Shown here: one piece after another, positions 23,780 to 36,088 of the stretch
Layout of the letters: each line of letters begins with the position of its first letter
Position numbering within the stretch: position 1 is the first letter of the stretch
Assembly: GCA_033065855.1 (NCBI GenBank)
Contig: JAVXUO010002322.1
Span: 508,501-572,500, forward strand
DNA length: 64,000 bases
Reading direction: 5' to 3'
Source of the DNA: Escallonia rubra
Lineage: Eukaryota > Streptophyta > Magnoliopsida > Escalloniales > Escalloniaceae
Position numbers and translations under genes: made by a program
The notes under the pieces: model-generated
What the model was told of the DNA's origin: nothing
Databases searched by the model: none
What the model saw: only the letters and a program-made list of their open reading frames with translations

Positions 23780-26700
23780 ATGCATGGGGTAATTACCATC
23801 GATTCCATCATCACATTTTGTTTCGGGGTTAGCTTTAATTTTGACATATGCATTTAGGCTGTTCGTCTTCATAACTTGTGATTTTAGCTGAGGGTGAAAT
23901 CAATTTGCTATTTCCTTGTACGGAAATGTTGTAAGAAGGAATTTATGATGATTTTAAAGTAAGAAGTGGAAATATGCTTCTTTTGCATCCATGGCAACAG
24001 ATATATGACCAAAAAGAAAGTGTCGCTTAAATTTTTTGCATTATTACGGATAAATTGCCGTAGTCGTTGCATTGTTTTACCATTTTGATATCGTGTTTAA
24101 TCAGAAAATGCATCCCATGTTTTGTTCTTTTCCCTGGTTAGGTATGAGTGATCTTCTCTCGAAAATCTGATAGGAATGGATAGAAATAATTCCCGATTAC
24201 GTAGCGGAGATACCAAATGAGGGGAGGAAGGTGAACTTGATCTTAATAGTGAGCGTTTGTCTTACTTGACTGGAGGGGAGGAAGGTGTTAGGGGGAGGGT
24301 GTTGATTTCCATGAAAAGACAATTTTGAAAGGTTGTGATTTTCTCGGGGAAGAGGCCAGTGCAACGATCTTAAACGGGTCACTTTTAGGAGGAAAATTTT
24401 AAGCTCATCCTATTATAAGCAAGGGGGTGTCAAGGATAGGTCATAGTTCTTTTGCATTGCCCAGTGGCTATGGATCCCCTCCTTGGGTTCTTTGGCTTTA
24501 AGTGCTTTATGCCTGGATTAGCGGAAGAATGTTACTTCCAAACTCACCAATCCTACTTAGCATAGGTGAAGAAAGAGTGGCATATGGGAATGCAGCCTTT
24601 GTGTACTGTTTGGCACACTTTGACCGCTACTAATAGGCCAAAGAAATTACTACAGGGGAAACTATCAAATAGATTACCTAATCATTGTATTGTTTAACCA
24701 TGCTTTAATGTGCCTAGTTTCTAAATCAAGCTATATTGCAATGTCTAAAACAAATCAAGATTTCAATTTTGGAACAATCTTAAGTGGATTCCTAAAGGAA
24801 TTCTTTTCTTCACCAATTGAGGCGTGCTTGTCTCCAGACATATACAAGCCACTTCTTTTCTTGGGACCACTAGTTTTAGATTGGTGGACAGATTTTAGTG
24901 GGAAAAGACTGTTATAGTTATCGTACACTTTTCATGCACATTTATTTTACCCCTTCCCAGCCCTGGATATTGGTTACACGCTTGGGCTTGTATGAGCGTG
25001 CATAGGTCAAGCTCTTGTATTTGTAATTGGTGTGCACGTTTAAGGACTCTTTTATCTGTTGCTGAAGTACAAGAACAGTCATAATACCAGATCTCATGGA
25101 TGAATAGGGCAGAATAATCTATGGATTATCAAGGCTGTCTATTACATTGCCGTCAAGCTGACTTTCATTTTTTGGGATTCTTAAGTTTACAAGATGCGTT
25201 TACTGTCTGAAATTTCGTATGATATAGTTTCAGTGATGCAATTTTTCTAAATGCTTTTAATGTTTTTGAAATTCTGTATGATATATTTTACAAGATGCTT
25301 TTACTGCTTGAAATATCGTAGGATATGGTTTCAGTGATACAATTTTTGTACTGAACCTGTCTTATATAAAGTCAATAAGCTTGCAAAGTTGGCGAGCTGC
25401 AGCTGACCCAAGTTCCAACAAGAATTTTCTAAGGTGCAACTGTTGCCTCGTTTAATAAGTCTGCCGAGGTCAAATAGTTGAAGCTCGGCTTTACTACTCG
25501 AAATGGTTTTGTGGTTACTTGGACTAATGTTGCTTTTCTTTGTTTAAAATTCTGCTTGCTAATTAGCCTGGCTGTCCTACTCAACTAATAAAAGTTAGTC
25601 CTCTTTTCAGTTATCAATAAGTTTACACAAGCCCATTTTTCCAGCATGACTTATTGGTTTTCTAACAATTTCTCAGCATACAAATACGATATTTCCTTTC
25701 CAACATCTTGTTTTGACTCAAGTCCAATAAAGTTTCCTTAATGTATAGACACCCACCTTCCACTCCCTCAAAGAAAAGGAAAAATAAAAAAAATCAGTAA
25801 TTGGCTTGAGACATGCCTGTATTGCTGCAGTCGATCTGACTACTGGTATTGATTCTGCCTTTTACAGTTATTAACTTGTTTGAATTTGATTGTTGGCAGT
25901 GTATTTTTCATCAAGTACCCTACTCTGTCTCAGATTGAGACGGATGCTTGCAGAATATGAGTGATTGGTTATTTTATGTGGTCGAATGTGATTTCTTACA
26001 GAACTAATTCATTTGTAACAGAGCAGTGGTTGTCTTGGATGTGATACTAAGCCCAAACTGATTACCTCAGTTAATGAGCCGCTGAAAGGACAGAAACTTC
26101 AAACTCGGACATTGTCAAAGCCTAGCATATCGGAGGATTTTTGGACTACCAGCACATGTGACATGGACAACAGCGCGGCCCAGTCACGTGGAAGCATCTC
26201 ATCAATCAGCACATCCAATCAAGCCATTGATGCTCATGGCACAGGCAGTGGGAACATCCCTTCTGAATTTGTAAATCATGGCAAGTTGTTATTACTCCAT
26301 AGAAGTTACTGATCATACATGGATTAATGTACTGGTTCACGTGTCACATAGCTATATATTTCCATTCCTAGTTAACTTTGAATGGAGACTCACTTAAGAT
26401 CTCTCGAGACTTTTATAAACGATCAATCTGTTGTCACTATGTTCATAAGTTTCCCTTTTCTGTCTGGTTGACGGAGTTTCGCGAGGGTGGGGAAGTTTAT
26501 GGGACTTGTAAATTCGGAGATAATTGGTTGTTGTTCTTTTATACTCCTCTTGTTTAAATATATTTGATGACTGTTTCTAAGGGGCACATATAATCCTCAT
26601 CTATTTTAACTTGATGTTTTACCTAGTTTTCTCACAATTATTATTCCGGCTACTATCTCTTTCTGTTTGTATCTTTAGATCAAGTTACATTATTCGGAAA

Positions 26701-28020
26701 TGACATGGCTGCAGGTCTTCTTCTCTGGAACCAAAGTAGGCAGCATTGGATAGGAAATAAAAGGTCTGAGAACCGGGCACAGCAGCTTCGTGAACCAAAA
26801 TTGAGGTGAGTTACATGTACTTTGATGGGGTCAAGTGAGCCCCGGATAAGGACATGTGCTAGCAAAAGAAATCTACCTGTATTACGTAAGTTAACCCGTC
26901 GCAAACTAGTGTAGTCGAACTATGACTTAGGTATAAACCATCATTGTTGCATGATACTTGTTTGACCCTCGTAAGTTCTGGAGGGCAGTAGATGCATTGT
27001 GCATTGTGTGACTATCCTGCCATGAGGTCTGCACGAAGCTTGGGAGATATAATTCTTAGTAATTTCCTATATCAAAATAAATAAAGGAAAAAAAAAAGGG
27101 AAGACATGTGGTTGCAGTTCTGTTCCAATCTAGTTATAGGAATTGGGTATGTCATGATTTTACTCTCCTATATCAGTAATCATCTACAATCTTGAAAGCT
27201 GGCAAGACAAGGCATTCCCCTCTTCGAAGGAAAGGAAGATGGATGCCCGATTCTTCTATTCAATCTTTTGTCTGTATAGCTCTCGAAAAAGTTTTCATCT
27301 CTTAGTGGGGAACTTGCATTACATTGGCAGAAGTAACCCTCCAAGATTAATAGAGATGAAAGTGGGGACTCTTGGCATGGATTTACTTTTTAAAACCAAA
27401 ACGTAGACACATCTATGTATGTTGTGCACATATTCCAAAATTTGGGGGTGAGCTTTGGGGATTTTTCTATTGTTCCTGTTTTTCCAGATTCGGCATTGGC
27501 GGGGAGCCTTCTACTATAGTAGGCAATTTGACCAAATCTCAAGCACTTGATCGTATGTCTGCATAATTATTACAGTGTCTGTATGGATGGGATTGCTCTT
27601 ATATGACATGAGCTGTGAAACATCTACCGTTACTGGCATGTCTTGAATCACTTGTGCCTAGATTAGCTTGCATTTCTCGTAAAGAAATTCAGGGGTTCCC
27701 TACATTGGGTACTTTATTAGTAAACTTGGCTACTCAGTAGTCATGAATCTCGCTTGTATTGTTTCAGCGCTTACTGTATCTGCATCGCTAAAAAGTTTTG
27801 GCCTTGCAGTTGGAATGCAACCTATGATAGTTTGCTTGGGAGCAACAAGCCATTCCCCAAGCCTATCCCTCTCTCTGTAAGTCTCTTCACCGTCAAGAAT
27901 TTGGTTCTGCTCGGTCTTCTTCATTAAGATGCTTCACCTTACCACCTTCAATCTGTCAACTATCAGGAAATGGTGGATTTTCTTGTTGACATCTGGGAGC
28001 AGGAAGGGATGTATGATTGA
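23780..28020 (+). CDS. Plant DUF4050-type protein of unknown function, five coding exons
   Basis: Coding exons 23780-23788, 26022-26280, 26715-26805, 27810-27876 and 27967-28020 join in frame to 159 residues. The product begins MHGSSGCLGCDTKPKLITS. It carries SISEDFWTTSTCDMDNS and a Ser-rich linker, then EFVNHGLLLWNQSR, a WNATYDSLLGSNKPFP block and a C-terminal EMVDFLVDIWEQEGMYD. Remembered plant relatives share this order and length, so all parts are present. The molecular function is unknown. The first coding exon is only 9 nt (M-H-G). The second intron starts GC (CATG|GCAAGT) and ends AG, a GC-AG intron, because no GT site keeps the frame. Two 5' UTR exons (about 23480-23603 and from 23684) with an intron ending TCTGCAG are likely. 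The first coding intron is 2.2 kb. Confidence 0.8.
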
Positions 28021-29025
28021 GACTCGAGAGGGCGGGAGATGCTCGATGCCAGTCGGACATTAAATCCTATGTCGGCTATTGTATGATCAAAGTTGCTCCA
28101 AGCCGAAGGGTGCACTATAAATCAAATGTGTCATCAGTTCCACGCAATGCTGATCTGTACTTTATTTCAACATCTTAAACGGATACGATTTATAAATCTT
28201 GATGCCACTGCTGTTGTCAGTAATGAATTTCTCTCGTGTTGTGTTGCGTTTGATAATCATAAGGTGAGAGGCTATAAACTCCACTTTCCGTAGAACCCAA
28301 CAAAAAATTGGAGTTGATCCCTTTGCCATAGCGGACGACTCAGCGCGGTCCAACTGTTCACGCTGTCATGGTGGATGGTTTAGATTATTTTTATTTTTTG
28401 TAAGTTCTTACATCGTTTGATACATAATTCAGCAGAAGTTTGCGCGGACGGAAAGTCACCGCCCGCTCCATTATGTAATGGACTTTTACTCCATATTGTG
28501 ACGGATAACGACTTAACCTAAAACAAACAGCGGACTGCCAATCTCGACAGTATTGAAGGCCAAATCGTGCTGATAACTTAACTTAAGTTGTGAAAATAAT
28601 ATAAATATAACTGCTTTTTATTTTGTGATTCCAACACCAAGATTCTTATGGTTATTTAAATGGTGACACGATGTTTGCACTCCAATTTTGAATTAACTTA
28701 CTTTTAATACGTCTTAAGTGACACTTAAGCGTCAATTTTTTAGATTTACGGCAACAAAATGGAGAGTGGACGCGAAAAGGAGAAGGAACGTGGCATCAGA
28801 TGCATTGCCCTCTGGAACACTCTCCATGTTTGAGAAGGAAGAAGCAAGAAGCTTCTCAATCCCTTGCCATGAGACACCCTTTATGACGTGTCTCCCTCCT
28901 CCTAGAAGCCCTCAGAGATATCAACTACACCATCATATTATGCTACTAGCAGTCTATTTCCTCTTCATTCTGTCTTTAAGTTCCCCTAATCATCCTTGGA
29001 TCAATCTCCTCTTAACCTGGTAACA
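28021..29025. other. 3' region of the DUF4050 gene and promoter of the HSP gene
   Basis: It contains a decayed relative of the (TA)n-associated foldback family at about 28440-28600 (see findings). Heat-shock elements lie near 28814-28856. No further gene. Confidence 0.5.
28847..28856. promoter_or_regulatory. Heat-shock element upstream of HSP23.6-like gene
   Basis: AGAAGCTTCT is a perfect nGAAnnTTCn unit. Another GAA lies exactly 10 bp upstream (28838-28840), and a partial unit GGAACACTCTC lies at about 28814. Such arrays bind heat-shock factors. It is about 170 bp upstream of the ATG. Confidence 0.6.
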
Positions 29026-29758
29026 ATGGCTTTAGCTCGTTTGGCACTGCAGAATCTAGGACAGAGGGCTGCTCTTCCCTATTCTTCTGCCTATAGAAGT
29101 CTGGTCGGTAAAGATGTTCAGAAGCTGAGATGGCTCTCCACTTCTGCTGCTGCTGGTGAGGCAACAGAGGGCAAACAGGTTGCTGCCTCTGATGAGGATC
29201 AGGGTGGCAAGATATCCAAGCTTTTCCCAAAGAAACAACGAAAGGGAGGCCTATGGAGGCGCAATAACCGTGAGCCCGCTCCTGCTCTCTGGGGTACTGT
29301 TTGCTCTGTTTTACTAACTTTGCTCCCGGCAATTCTGTAACTTTTTTTGTTTTTCTGTAGAATTCTTCCCTTCGGGGCTTGGGAATGCACTGATGCAAGC
29401 AACTGAGAACGTCAACAAGCTGTTCAAGCAGTTTGGGCCATCAAGGCTGATGGGAAGACTCAAAGAGAAGGATGAGTGCTACAAACTCAGATATCATATG
29501 CCGGGGCTTGGCAAGGAGGATGTGAGGATCAGAGTTGAAGACGGGGTCTTGACTGTAAAAGGGGAGATCAAGGAAGAAGAGGAAGAAGGGTCTGATGAGG
29601 AGCTTTACTACTATGGTGCCTACAACACGAGCGTGGTGCTGCCCCCGGACGCGAAAGCTGATGAAATCAAGGCAGAGATGAAGGATGGTGTGCTGCTTAT
29701 CACCATACCCAGGACTGAGAAGCAGGAGAGAGATGTGAAGGAGGTACAAGTCCAATGA
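29026..29758 (+). CDS. HSP23.6: Mitochondrial small heat-shock protein (HSP23.6-like)
   Basis: ATP-independent chaperone that holds unfolding proteins in the mitochondrial matrix during heat stress. Exons 29026-29293 and 29361-29758 (67-bp intron, G|GTACTG...TCTGTAG) give 221 residues; Arabidopsis HSP23.6 has about 210. The N terminus MALARLALQNLGQRAALPY with many Ala/Ser/Arg and no early acids is a mitochondrial presequence. The alpha-crystallin domain covers about residues 115-215: YKLRYHMPGLGKEDVRIRVE, a DGVLTVKGE strand, and the C-terminal DGVLLITIPR (the GVL signature). The intron position next to the presequence and the upstream HSE fit the organellar sHSP class. AATAAA at 29846-29851 is a likely poly(A) signal. 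The upstream in-frame extension lacks an ATG, so 29026 is the start. Confidence 0.93.
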
Positions 29759-29958
29759 TGCAACTGTGTCTTGTACGTTGTGTTTTGTGTCTTGGACGCT
29801 GGATGTTTTTGTGTAACAAAGAGCTCTTTGGCCTTGGACGATGAAAATAAATGGTGATTAGTACTTTATTACAATATATTTGAATATTTGATTAGTCATG
29901 TTGCCTTGATTTTTCTGCTGCCGACGTGTTGTTCACCTTAGGTATATATATATATATA

Positions 29959-31670
29959 GGAGCTAATCCGTTGAGAGCGTGGACAAAATAGGAGATCTTG
30001 CAAACGCGATCTGACCGTCCATCCCGAAATATGGACGGCCCAGATCGCACCTTTTTCGAAAGCTGTCAGTCGTCCGCCATACAGTATGGCGGACGTGTTT
30101 TTTTACATTTTTACCCCTCCGCCCGTCCGCTACATTGTATCGCGGACTGTCCAATTTTTTTTTTTACGTTTTTTTTAAGTTCATCTGCTACATAATGTAG
30201 CGGACGATTTTTTGACAAAAATACGGTCATGTTCCATCCGCTACATTATGTAGCGGACTAATCTCATGACTTTTTCCTCTTTCTCTCTCATTTTCCTCAT
30301 TTAATGTTCTGACATTTTTCCTTTCTCTCTCCTCATCATTTTCTGTTTCTCTAATTGACTCTCTGACGCTCTCTCTCTCTCGTCCATGCTAGAAACCGAA
30401 GGGAAAAGGAAGCCTCTTGGCGCGCGACGACAGAGGAAGGCAGCTCCGCTTCCGGCGACGACGGAGGAAGGCAGCTCCGCTTCCGGCGACGACCGAGGAA
30501 AGCAGCTCCGCTTCCGGCGATGGCCGAGGAAGGCAGCTCCGCTTTCGGCGGCGGCCGAGGAAGGCAGCTCCGCTTCCGGCGACGACCGAGGACGACAGCT
30601 CCGCTTCTGGCGACGACGGAGGAAGGTAGCTCCGCTTCCGTACATAGGACCGAGGACGGCAGCTCCGCTTCCGGCAGCAATCCACCTGCTGTGGCAACCC
30701 CATTTTGGGTTTGCGAAAACTGAGACCCAATTAAAATTTTGAGACCCATTTGAAATTTTGAGACCCAATTGAAACCCAGATCATTTTTTATGATCTGAGT
30801 TTTGTTGGTGGCCGCTGTAGGCCGTGGGTCTGCGATTGACCGATTGACGGAGGTGTGGTCGTGGGTGAGCGACTGGCAAACGTGATGGTGCGATTGGATA
30901 AGTTTCACATGAGGTGTAGCCTGACAAGGAGCCCGTCTAGTTGGTTCTCGGATCACTTCTTCGTCACTTTCATCCTGAAGAGCGAAACTTCGAGCGTGAA
31001 ACACTTGCCGAGCCTTGCGAGATGATTGAAAGCAAGAAGTTTGGACAGATGTGTGAAACACTTTTACTTTCATGTCCATCATCCGCTACATTATGTAGCG
31101 GATGGGTATTTAAGAGGAGAGAGAGAGAGAGTCAGAAATTGATGGGAGAGAGAGTGTGTCAGAACATTAAAGTACGTCCGCTATACTATATAGCGGACAG
31201 TCAAGCAGAAAGAAGCATCCCCAATTTCTTCCTTCTGCTTGACTGTCCGCCATATAGTATAGCGGACGTACATAGGGCCGAAAAAAAACTAAGTGTTGGG
31301 GATGCTTCTTTCTGCTTGACTGTCCGCCATATAGTATAGCGGACGTAAATAGGGCCGAAAAAAAAAACTTTAAGTGTTGGGGCAAAAAGGTGTCAGCCTA
31401 AGGACAGGTGTCAGCCTAGGGACGTCCGGTACACAGTATCGCGGACGTCTTTTTGGCTGTCTCCCATCAGAACTTTAATGTCCTCCGCCATACAGTTTAG
31501 CGGACGGGCGGAGGGGTAAAAATGTAAAAAAACACGTCCGCCATACTGTATGGCGGACGACTGACAGCTTTCGAAAAAGGCGCGATCTGGCCCGTCCATA
31601 TTTCGGGATGGACGGTCAGATCGCATTTGCAAGATCTCCTATTTTGGCCACGCTTTCAACGGATCAGCGC

Positions 31671-31672
<2 letters not shown>
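29959..31672. mobile_element. 1.7-kb foldback element carrying a palindrome array, in (TA)n
   Basis: Terminal inverted repeats of about 190 bp (29959-30147 and about 31483-31672) start GGAGCTAATCCGTTGAGAGC on the left and GGGCGCTGATCCGTTGAAAG on the right (minus strand). It sits between (TA)n runs at 29943-29958 and 31673-31747. Inside are about eleven copies of a 23-nt palindrome GTCCGC-N11-GCGGAC, a 31-bp minisatellite (30433-30682) and a further inverted repeat around 31200-31245 (AAGCAGAAAGAAGCATCCCC on both strands). No transposase is recognisable. The termini match the small MITE at 13714-13902, so it looks like a large non-autonomous member of the same family. Confidence 0.8.
30433..30682 (+). 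repeat. 31-bp minisatellite, about eight copies
   Basis: The unit starts GAGGAAGGCAGCTCCGCTTC and ends CGGCGACGACC, repeating at 30433, 30464, 30495 and so on. Because 31 is not a multiple of three, every frame cycles through all three readings and stays open, which explains the several overlapping Arg- or Ser/Ala-rich open frames on both strands. I regard none of them as genes. Confidence 0.9.

Positions 31673-31747
<75 letters not shown>
31673..31747. repeat. (TA)n microsatellite, about 37 units
   Basis: An uninterrupted TA tract abutting the right end of the foldback element. It probably contains or extends the insertion target. Confidence 0.95.
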
Positions 31748-31749
<2 letters not shown>

Positions 31750-32022
31750 GTTTTAAAAAATTGATCATTTTTTAAATTAAAAAAATTGTATAGGTACTTT
31801 TTAATGTTTATCCTCGTTACATTTTTTTTATTATATATAGCTCTTTACATTTAATACTCTACTAATTAATTTTTTCTCCTTGATTTGCTTTTTTTCCTTC
31901 CACCCTCTTTCTCTCTTTTACGGTAAAATGAAAAACTCATAAAATATAACGCATATTCTAAATAAGCGTGCAAGTCAAACGCAATCAATTAATTAGGGAC
32001 AAAAAGAGTATATTTTATTTTA
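31748..32022. mobile_element. Stowaway-like MITE remnant, left end lost
   Basis: Its right part, CAAGCGTGCAAGTCAAACRC-like (AAGCGTGCAAGTCAAACGCA here) then ATTAGGGACAAAAAGAGTA, matches the better preserved Stowaway at 51464-52103. The left terminal repeat is missing where the (TA)n tract begins, so the foldback or the microsatellite has replaced it. Confidence 0.6.
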
Positions 32023-35000
32023 TTTTTTTATAAAAAAGGTAACCCTAATTGTTTTTTCTTTTTCTCCGGCCGTCACTACCATCATGTTGGCAAAGGAAGG
32101 AGAGTTGCCCTCTTCCCTTATCCCATGTTGTTTTGAATATCACCAGCAATTGGCTTGTTCTGCAGTGATTGGGATTCCAATGGTTGATAGGGTGACCGGG
32201 GGGCTGTCGTGGTGGATGGGCTATGGCGTTATGGTCGTGGTGCATGGTAAGCAATGTTGATGACGGGTGGTTGAGGTGGTGGTATTGACAATAATTTTTT
32301 TTTTTAAAAAAAGGATGAAGGGGTCTCAAAACATCGTTGTTTTGGTTCATAGTCATAAAGAAATTGTTTATGAAATAACAACATGCCTTTTTTTTCCCAA
32401 GAGAATAACAACAAATATATTAACTCCTTATAGGCAAAGAGGTTTAGTTTTAACTCTACAATCCTAATTGTAACTCTAAATCATTTCCCCCCCTTTCTCT
32501 CTCAATCGTCATCATCATCACGTCGCAAAGCAATGAGAGTTGTCACAATACGCTGCCTCCCCTATTGTCCTTGAATCCCGCCAGCTATTAGTTAGATCCT
32601 GCGGGTGGTATGTTGCTTTGGTGGTGGGTGGCTAAGGTCGTGGTAACTACATGGAGGGTGGGGCGACTATTGACAGGTTGTCCTTGTTGGTGAGGCTATA
32701 GCATGGTGGTAGGTTTTGCGGGTGGAGACCAGAGATGGTGGTGGTGGTGCATGGTCGGCAGTGGCGGTGGCGCTGACAGGTGGTGCCTAGTGGTGGTGTT
32801 GACGATGGCAAAAATAGAAAAGAATGTCTAAAGGCTCTCTAAAACTATGCCATGTTGGTTCATGCTACAGAGGAGTTCTTTGTGGCATAGTAACAAATCT
32901 GCCTTTCCCTTTTGTTTTTGCCGTTTTTGTATGTACTAGTATGGAGCACGTGCGTTGCACGAGAATGTGGCCGAAAGTAATTTTTAAGCTGATATCATTA
33001 ACTTTTTTGTGATCAAAATAATATAATTCAATTATGTTCTTATTTCTTTTCTAACTTGTTTTAAAAGAAATATATATTTGATGTTCGCAATTGTAATGAG
33101 TTCAGTGTTTGAAAATCTTCTTTGTAGGCTTTTGGATTGAAGATATGTTTGATCGTGCTCCTAAAAATAAGAGCAAATGGAGAAATTAAAAGAATGAATC
33201 TGCATCTTTGTTTTTGTAATCTGTTAAATCGGTTCATGGTATACACTTTTTTTTTGGAAGGTGAGAACTGCAATTGTATATGGCGCTATAGGTATGGGGA
33301 TTCGAACATGATATACACTTAAAATATGTAATTTTCAAGATCAGCTGGTGCTTTGGATTTCAAAATACAAATGTTGTACATCATGCAAAGTTTCTAGTCT
33401 TCAACTGCAATAACTGAACATATTTTAAGTTAAAATTGATGCCATATTCAAGACTTGTCCTCCCCCCCCCCCCCCCCTTCATTTTGATGCATATTTACCA
33501 TGTTTTTTGTTTTCAACATTTTTTTGTTTCTGGAGTAATTTTTCACGTATTTCAGTTTCTTTTTCTTTCTCTTTTTTGTGTTTGTTTTAAATTGGTTAAT
33601 TGTTTGCTAACCTAAAAATGTAAGGAAAAAAAATCACAATTCTTATTACCCAATTCATTATCCAATGTTTATTTTATTTCAACCAAATTAAAAAATGAGT
33701 AATAAATGAATTTTTATATTTCTTTCTCATCATACTTTTCATTTCTCAATGTTTAGAATAGATTCATTGTATCCAATGTTCATTTAATTTCAACAAAATT
33801 TAAAACGGAGTCATAAAGGGAAGGTAATAGTGTTATTAATGTAGTTAACGGAGGACAAAATCGTTCAGAAATGATTTACAACATTCATATTTTTATAAAT
33901 AGTATAGATTGTTGATAGATGTTAATTTATCTTTTGGTAAATACTTTAACAAGCCTAAGTAGTACCCGGTTAAATTGAAGTAAAAAAGGTCAGACCAAGC
34001 TACAATTCGAAAGTAGATATCAATTGTTTTGAACTTCCTTTTTTCACTAGTTTGGCCCAAAAAAGTGTTGTTATTTATAGTTAATTAAGGAGAGTTGAGA
34101 GGGTCGTAATAGTTCGTCGCTAAAGGTGTTGTATCCCTGCAATGATGTTTTTGTCACTAAAGATAGAGTTTAAGGAACCAAAGTTTAAGATACATTTCTG
34201 ATCCAGTCCACATTGGAGCAAACCTTTTGAAAATAGATGGAATCCAAGGATTTTCCCTGGGAGCTAATACTTTTACGCATATCTCCTCTGGTTGATCCAC
34301 AACATACTCTATCCTCGTAAGATGATTCACACTAGCTAACAGCCCATCTAGTGATACATCGTAGGCGCATTGGGAGCGTAATTGTAACCATATACATATA
34401 AATTAACAACAATGAATGCCAATTCTTGGGTTTTATTTGCAAAGTCTCTATTCCTCTGTAATCAAAGCCCGAAGATCTCATAAGATGAATCCATGTCTGT
34501 TTCTAAAAGGCGTTAGAGGAAGTTGCTCTAACCAGCTTTCATATTCAAATGGATTTTTTCAAAAACCGGAGGACATTATTCTTTAACACTTTAAAAATGA
34601 ATATGTGCAAAAGTCGATTAAATAATATGAACCCAAAGTTGTTCAAGTAGCAAAAGAATTAGATACATTTTTGCTTTTGTCCAAATTGGAGCAAACCTCG
34701 ACCTTTTAACACAATAAAAGAGCAACAAAAATTGGTAGCGAAATTTTTTTTGAACTTAAGAGAGACAAGTTACTAGGGCAAAGAATACCAAGCCAAAGAT
34801 TTCCAACAAGGGAGGATTAAACAAAATTAGGGTTTTCAAGCTTCTCTACCTCATTATATGTTTTTTCACCTTTCTTTGTAGTAATAAATATTACTTTAAC
34901 AATGATTATTAATCTTTTAACGACAAAAATGATGTGAATTGATATATTAAAACCGAAAAAATAACATATTTCTAAAATTAAATTTGTGCAAAATTCAGTT

Positions 35001-36088
35001 AGATAAAGTCAATCCGAAACCAAAGGGAGATAGGAGCTTTTGAACCAGACAAGCAGTCGCCAAGTCCAAGAGGGGTGTGTTGATCCTGAGAAAAAAGGAA
35101 GAAGAAAAGCAAATTGCATAGACCAAAAGCTGATTAAATTTATTATTTATACTGAGTATATAAACATCAAGGAATCATGGCAGGTGTCCTTCGGGCTCAA
35201 ACCAAACCCCCCCAGGTCCAGACCCCACAAGACAAAGCTCGACGTGACTAACCCATGGATGGGGTTACCAGAAGTACATTTTTGTCCAAATTAAGAACAT
35301 GCCCTTCTAACCTTTTCCTACCTCTGGCCTTCCGTTCCATCACAAATTGGTACTGCCCTGAAAAAGATGACCTGAAATCATGTTGTCCTATACTGCATAT
35401 TTTTAAGGAGGACAAATATACCGCGAATAAGAACTAAACGACGCAAATTTTTGTGTATGGTCGATATCAAACATTGACAATATATGCTCGCGAAAATGCT
35501 ATTGTTGCATAAGCTTTTAAACTTCGGCCAAAGGCAATATTATAAGCTTATAGTACAATGTTATGTACCTAGTACTGTGTCGATCCTCAATAATATTTTG
35601 CATATGTAATGCCAAATTTAGAGATGAGGGGCAATGTCTTTTTTCTTTTCCTCTTTTGGTTTGGATAGTAGAATTACTTCAATGAATGGTAAATATATAT
35701 CCGATTTTCGGTTTCATATAAAAGAAAACATATTAAGAAATAGCTGCACAGCCAAAACAAACAAATTAACTTTTTTTCTCCAAATAATAGATTAAAAAAT
35801 AACATCAATTAAAAGGAAAAGAGTCATAGGTGTAACACTATTTTAAAGCAGTCATATAGATTTAACATGATAGGAAGGGCAGTGTCATGTCATGGCAACT
35901 TTAGTGTACGTTATTTGCAGAAGCATTGACCGACTCAGAAGGTGCGGTACCCTTTATTTTGTCTGGGAGATTTTTCCTTAAGATAACTGACCATGGAATG
36001 CCAGCTAGCCCAGAGTGGGATTATCTTTTTTCTTTTGTTTCTACTTTTATGTTTTTTAAGATGCGAAGAAGAGGTGTATTTTAAGAAA
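32023..36088. other. Gene-free, repeat-rich stretch
   Basis: No gene that I can support. 32570-32800 is GGTGG-rich low-complexity sequence. About 32935-33910 may be one old element: it opens ACTAGTATGGAGCACGTGCG and closes TTTATAAATAGTATAGATTG, phrases I associate with dispersed plant repeats, but I see no target duplication. A run of 16 C lies at 33462-33477. Two diverged stretches sharing AGATACATTT and CATTGGAGCAAACC-like phrases occur at about 34185 and 34660. The rest is AT-rich. Confidence 0.4.

Noticed and set aside
30301-31082. Long overlapping open frames (up to 243 codons) on both strands
   Set aside because: They run through the 31-bp minisatellite, whose period keeps every frame open; composition is low-complexity and no gene structure supports them.
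33462-33477. Run of 16 C
   Set aside because: Simple homopolymer, possibly of inaccurate length; no biological reading.
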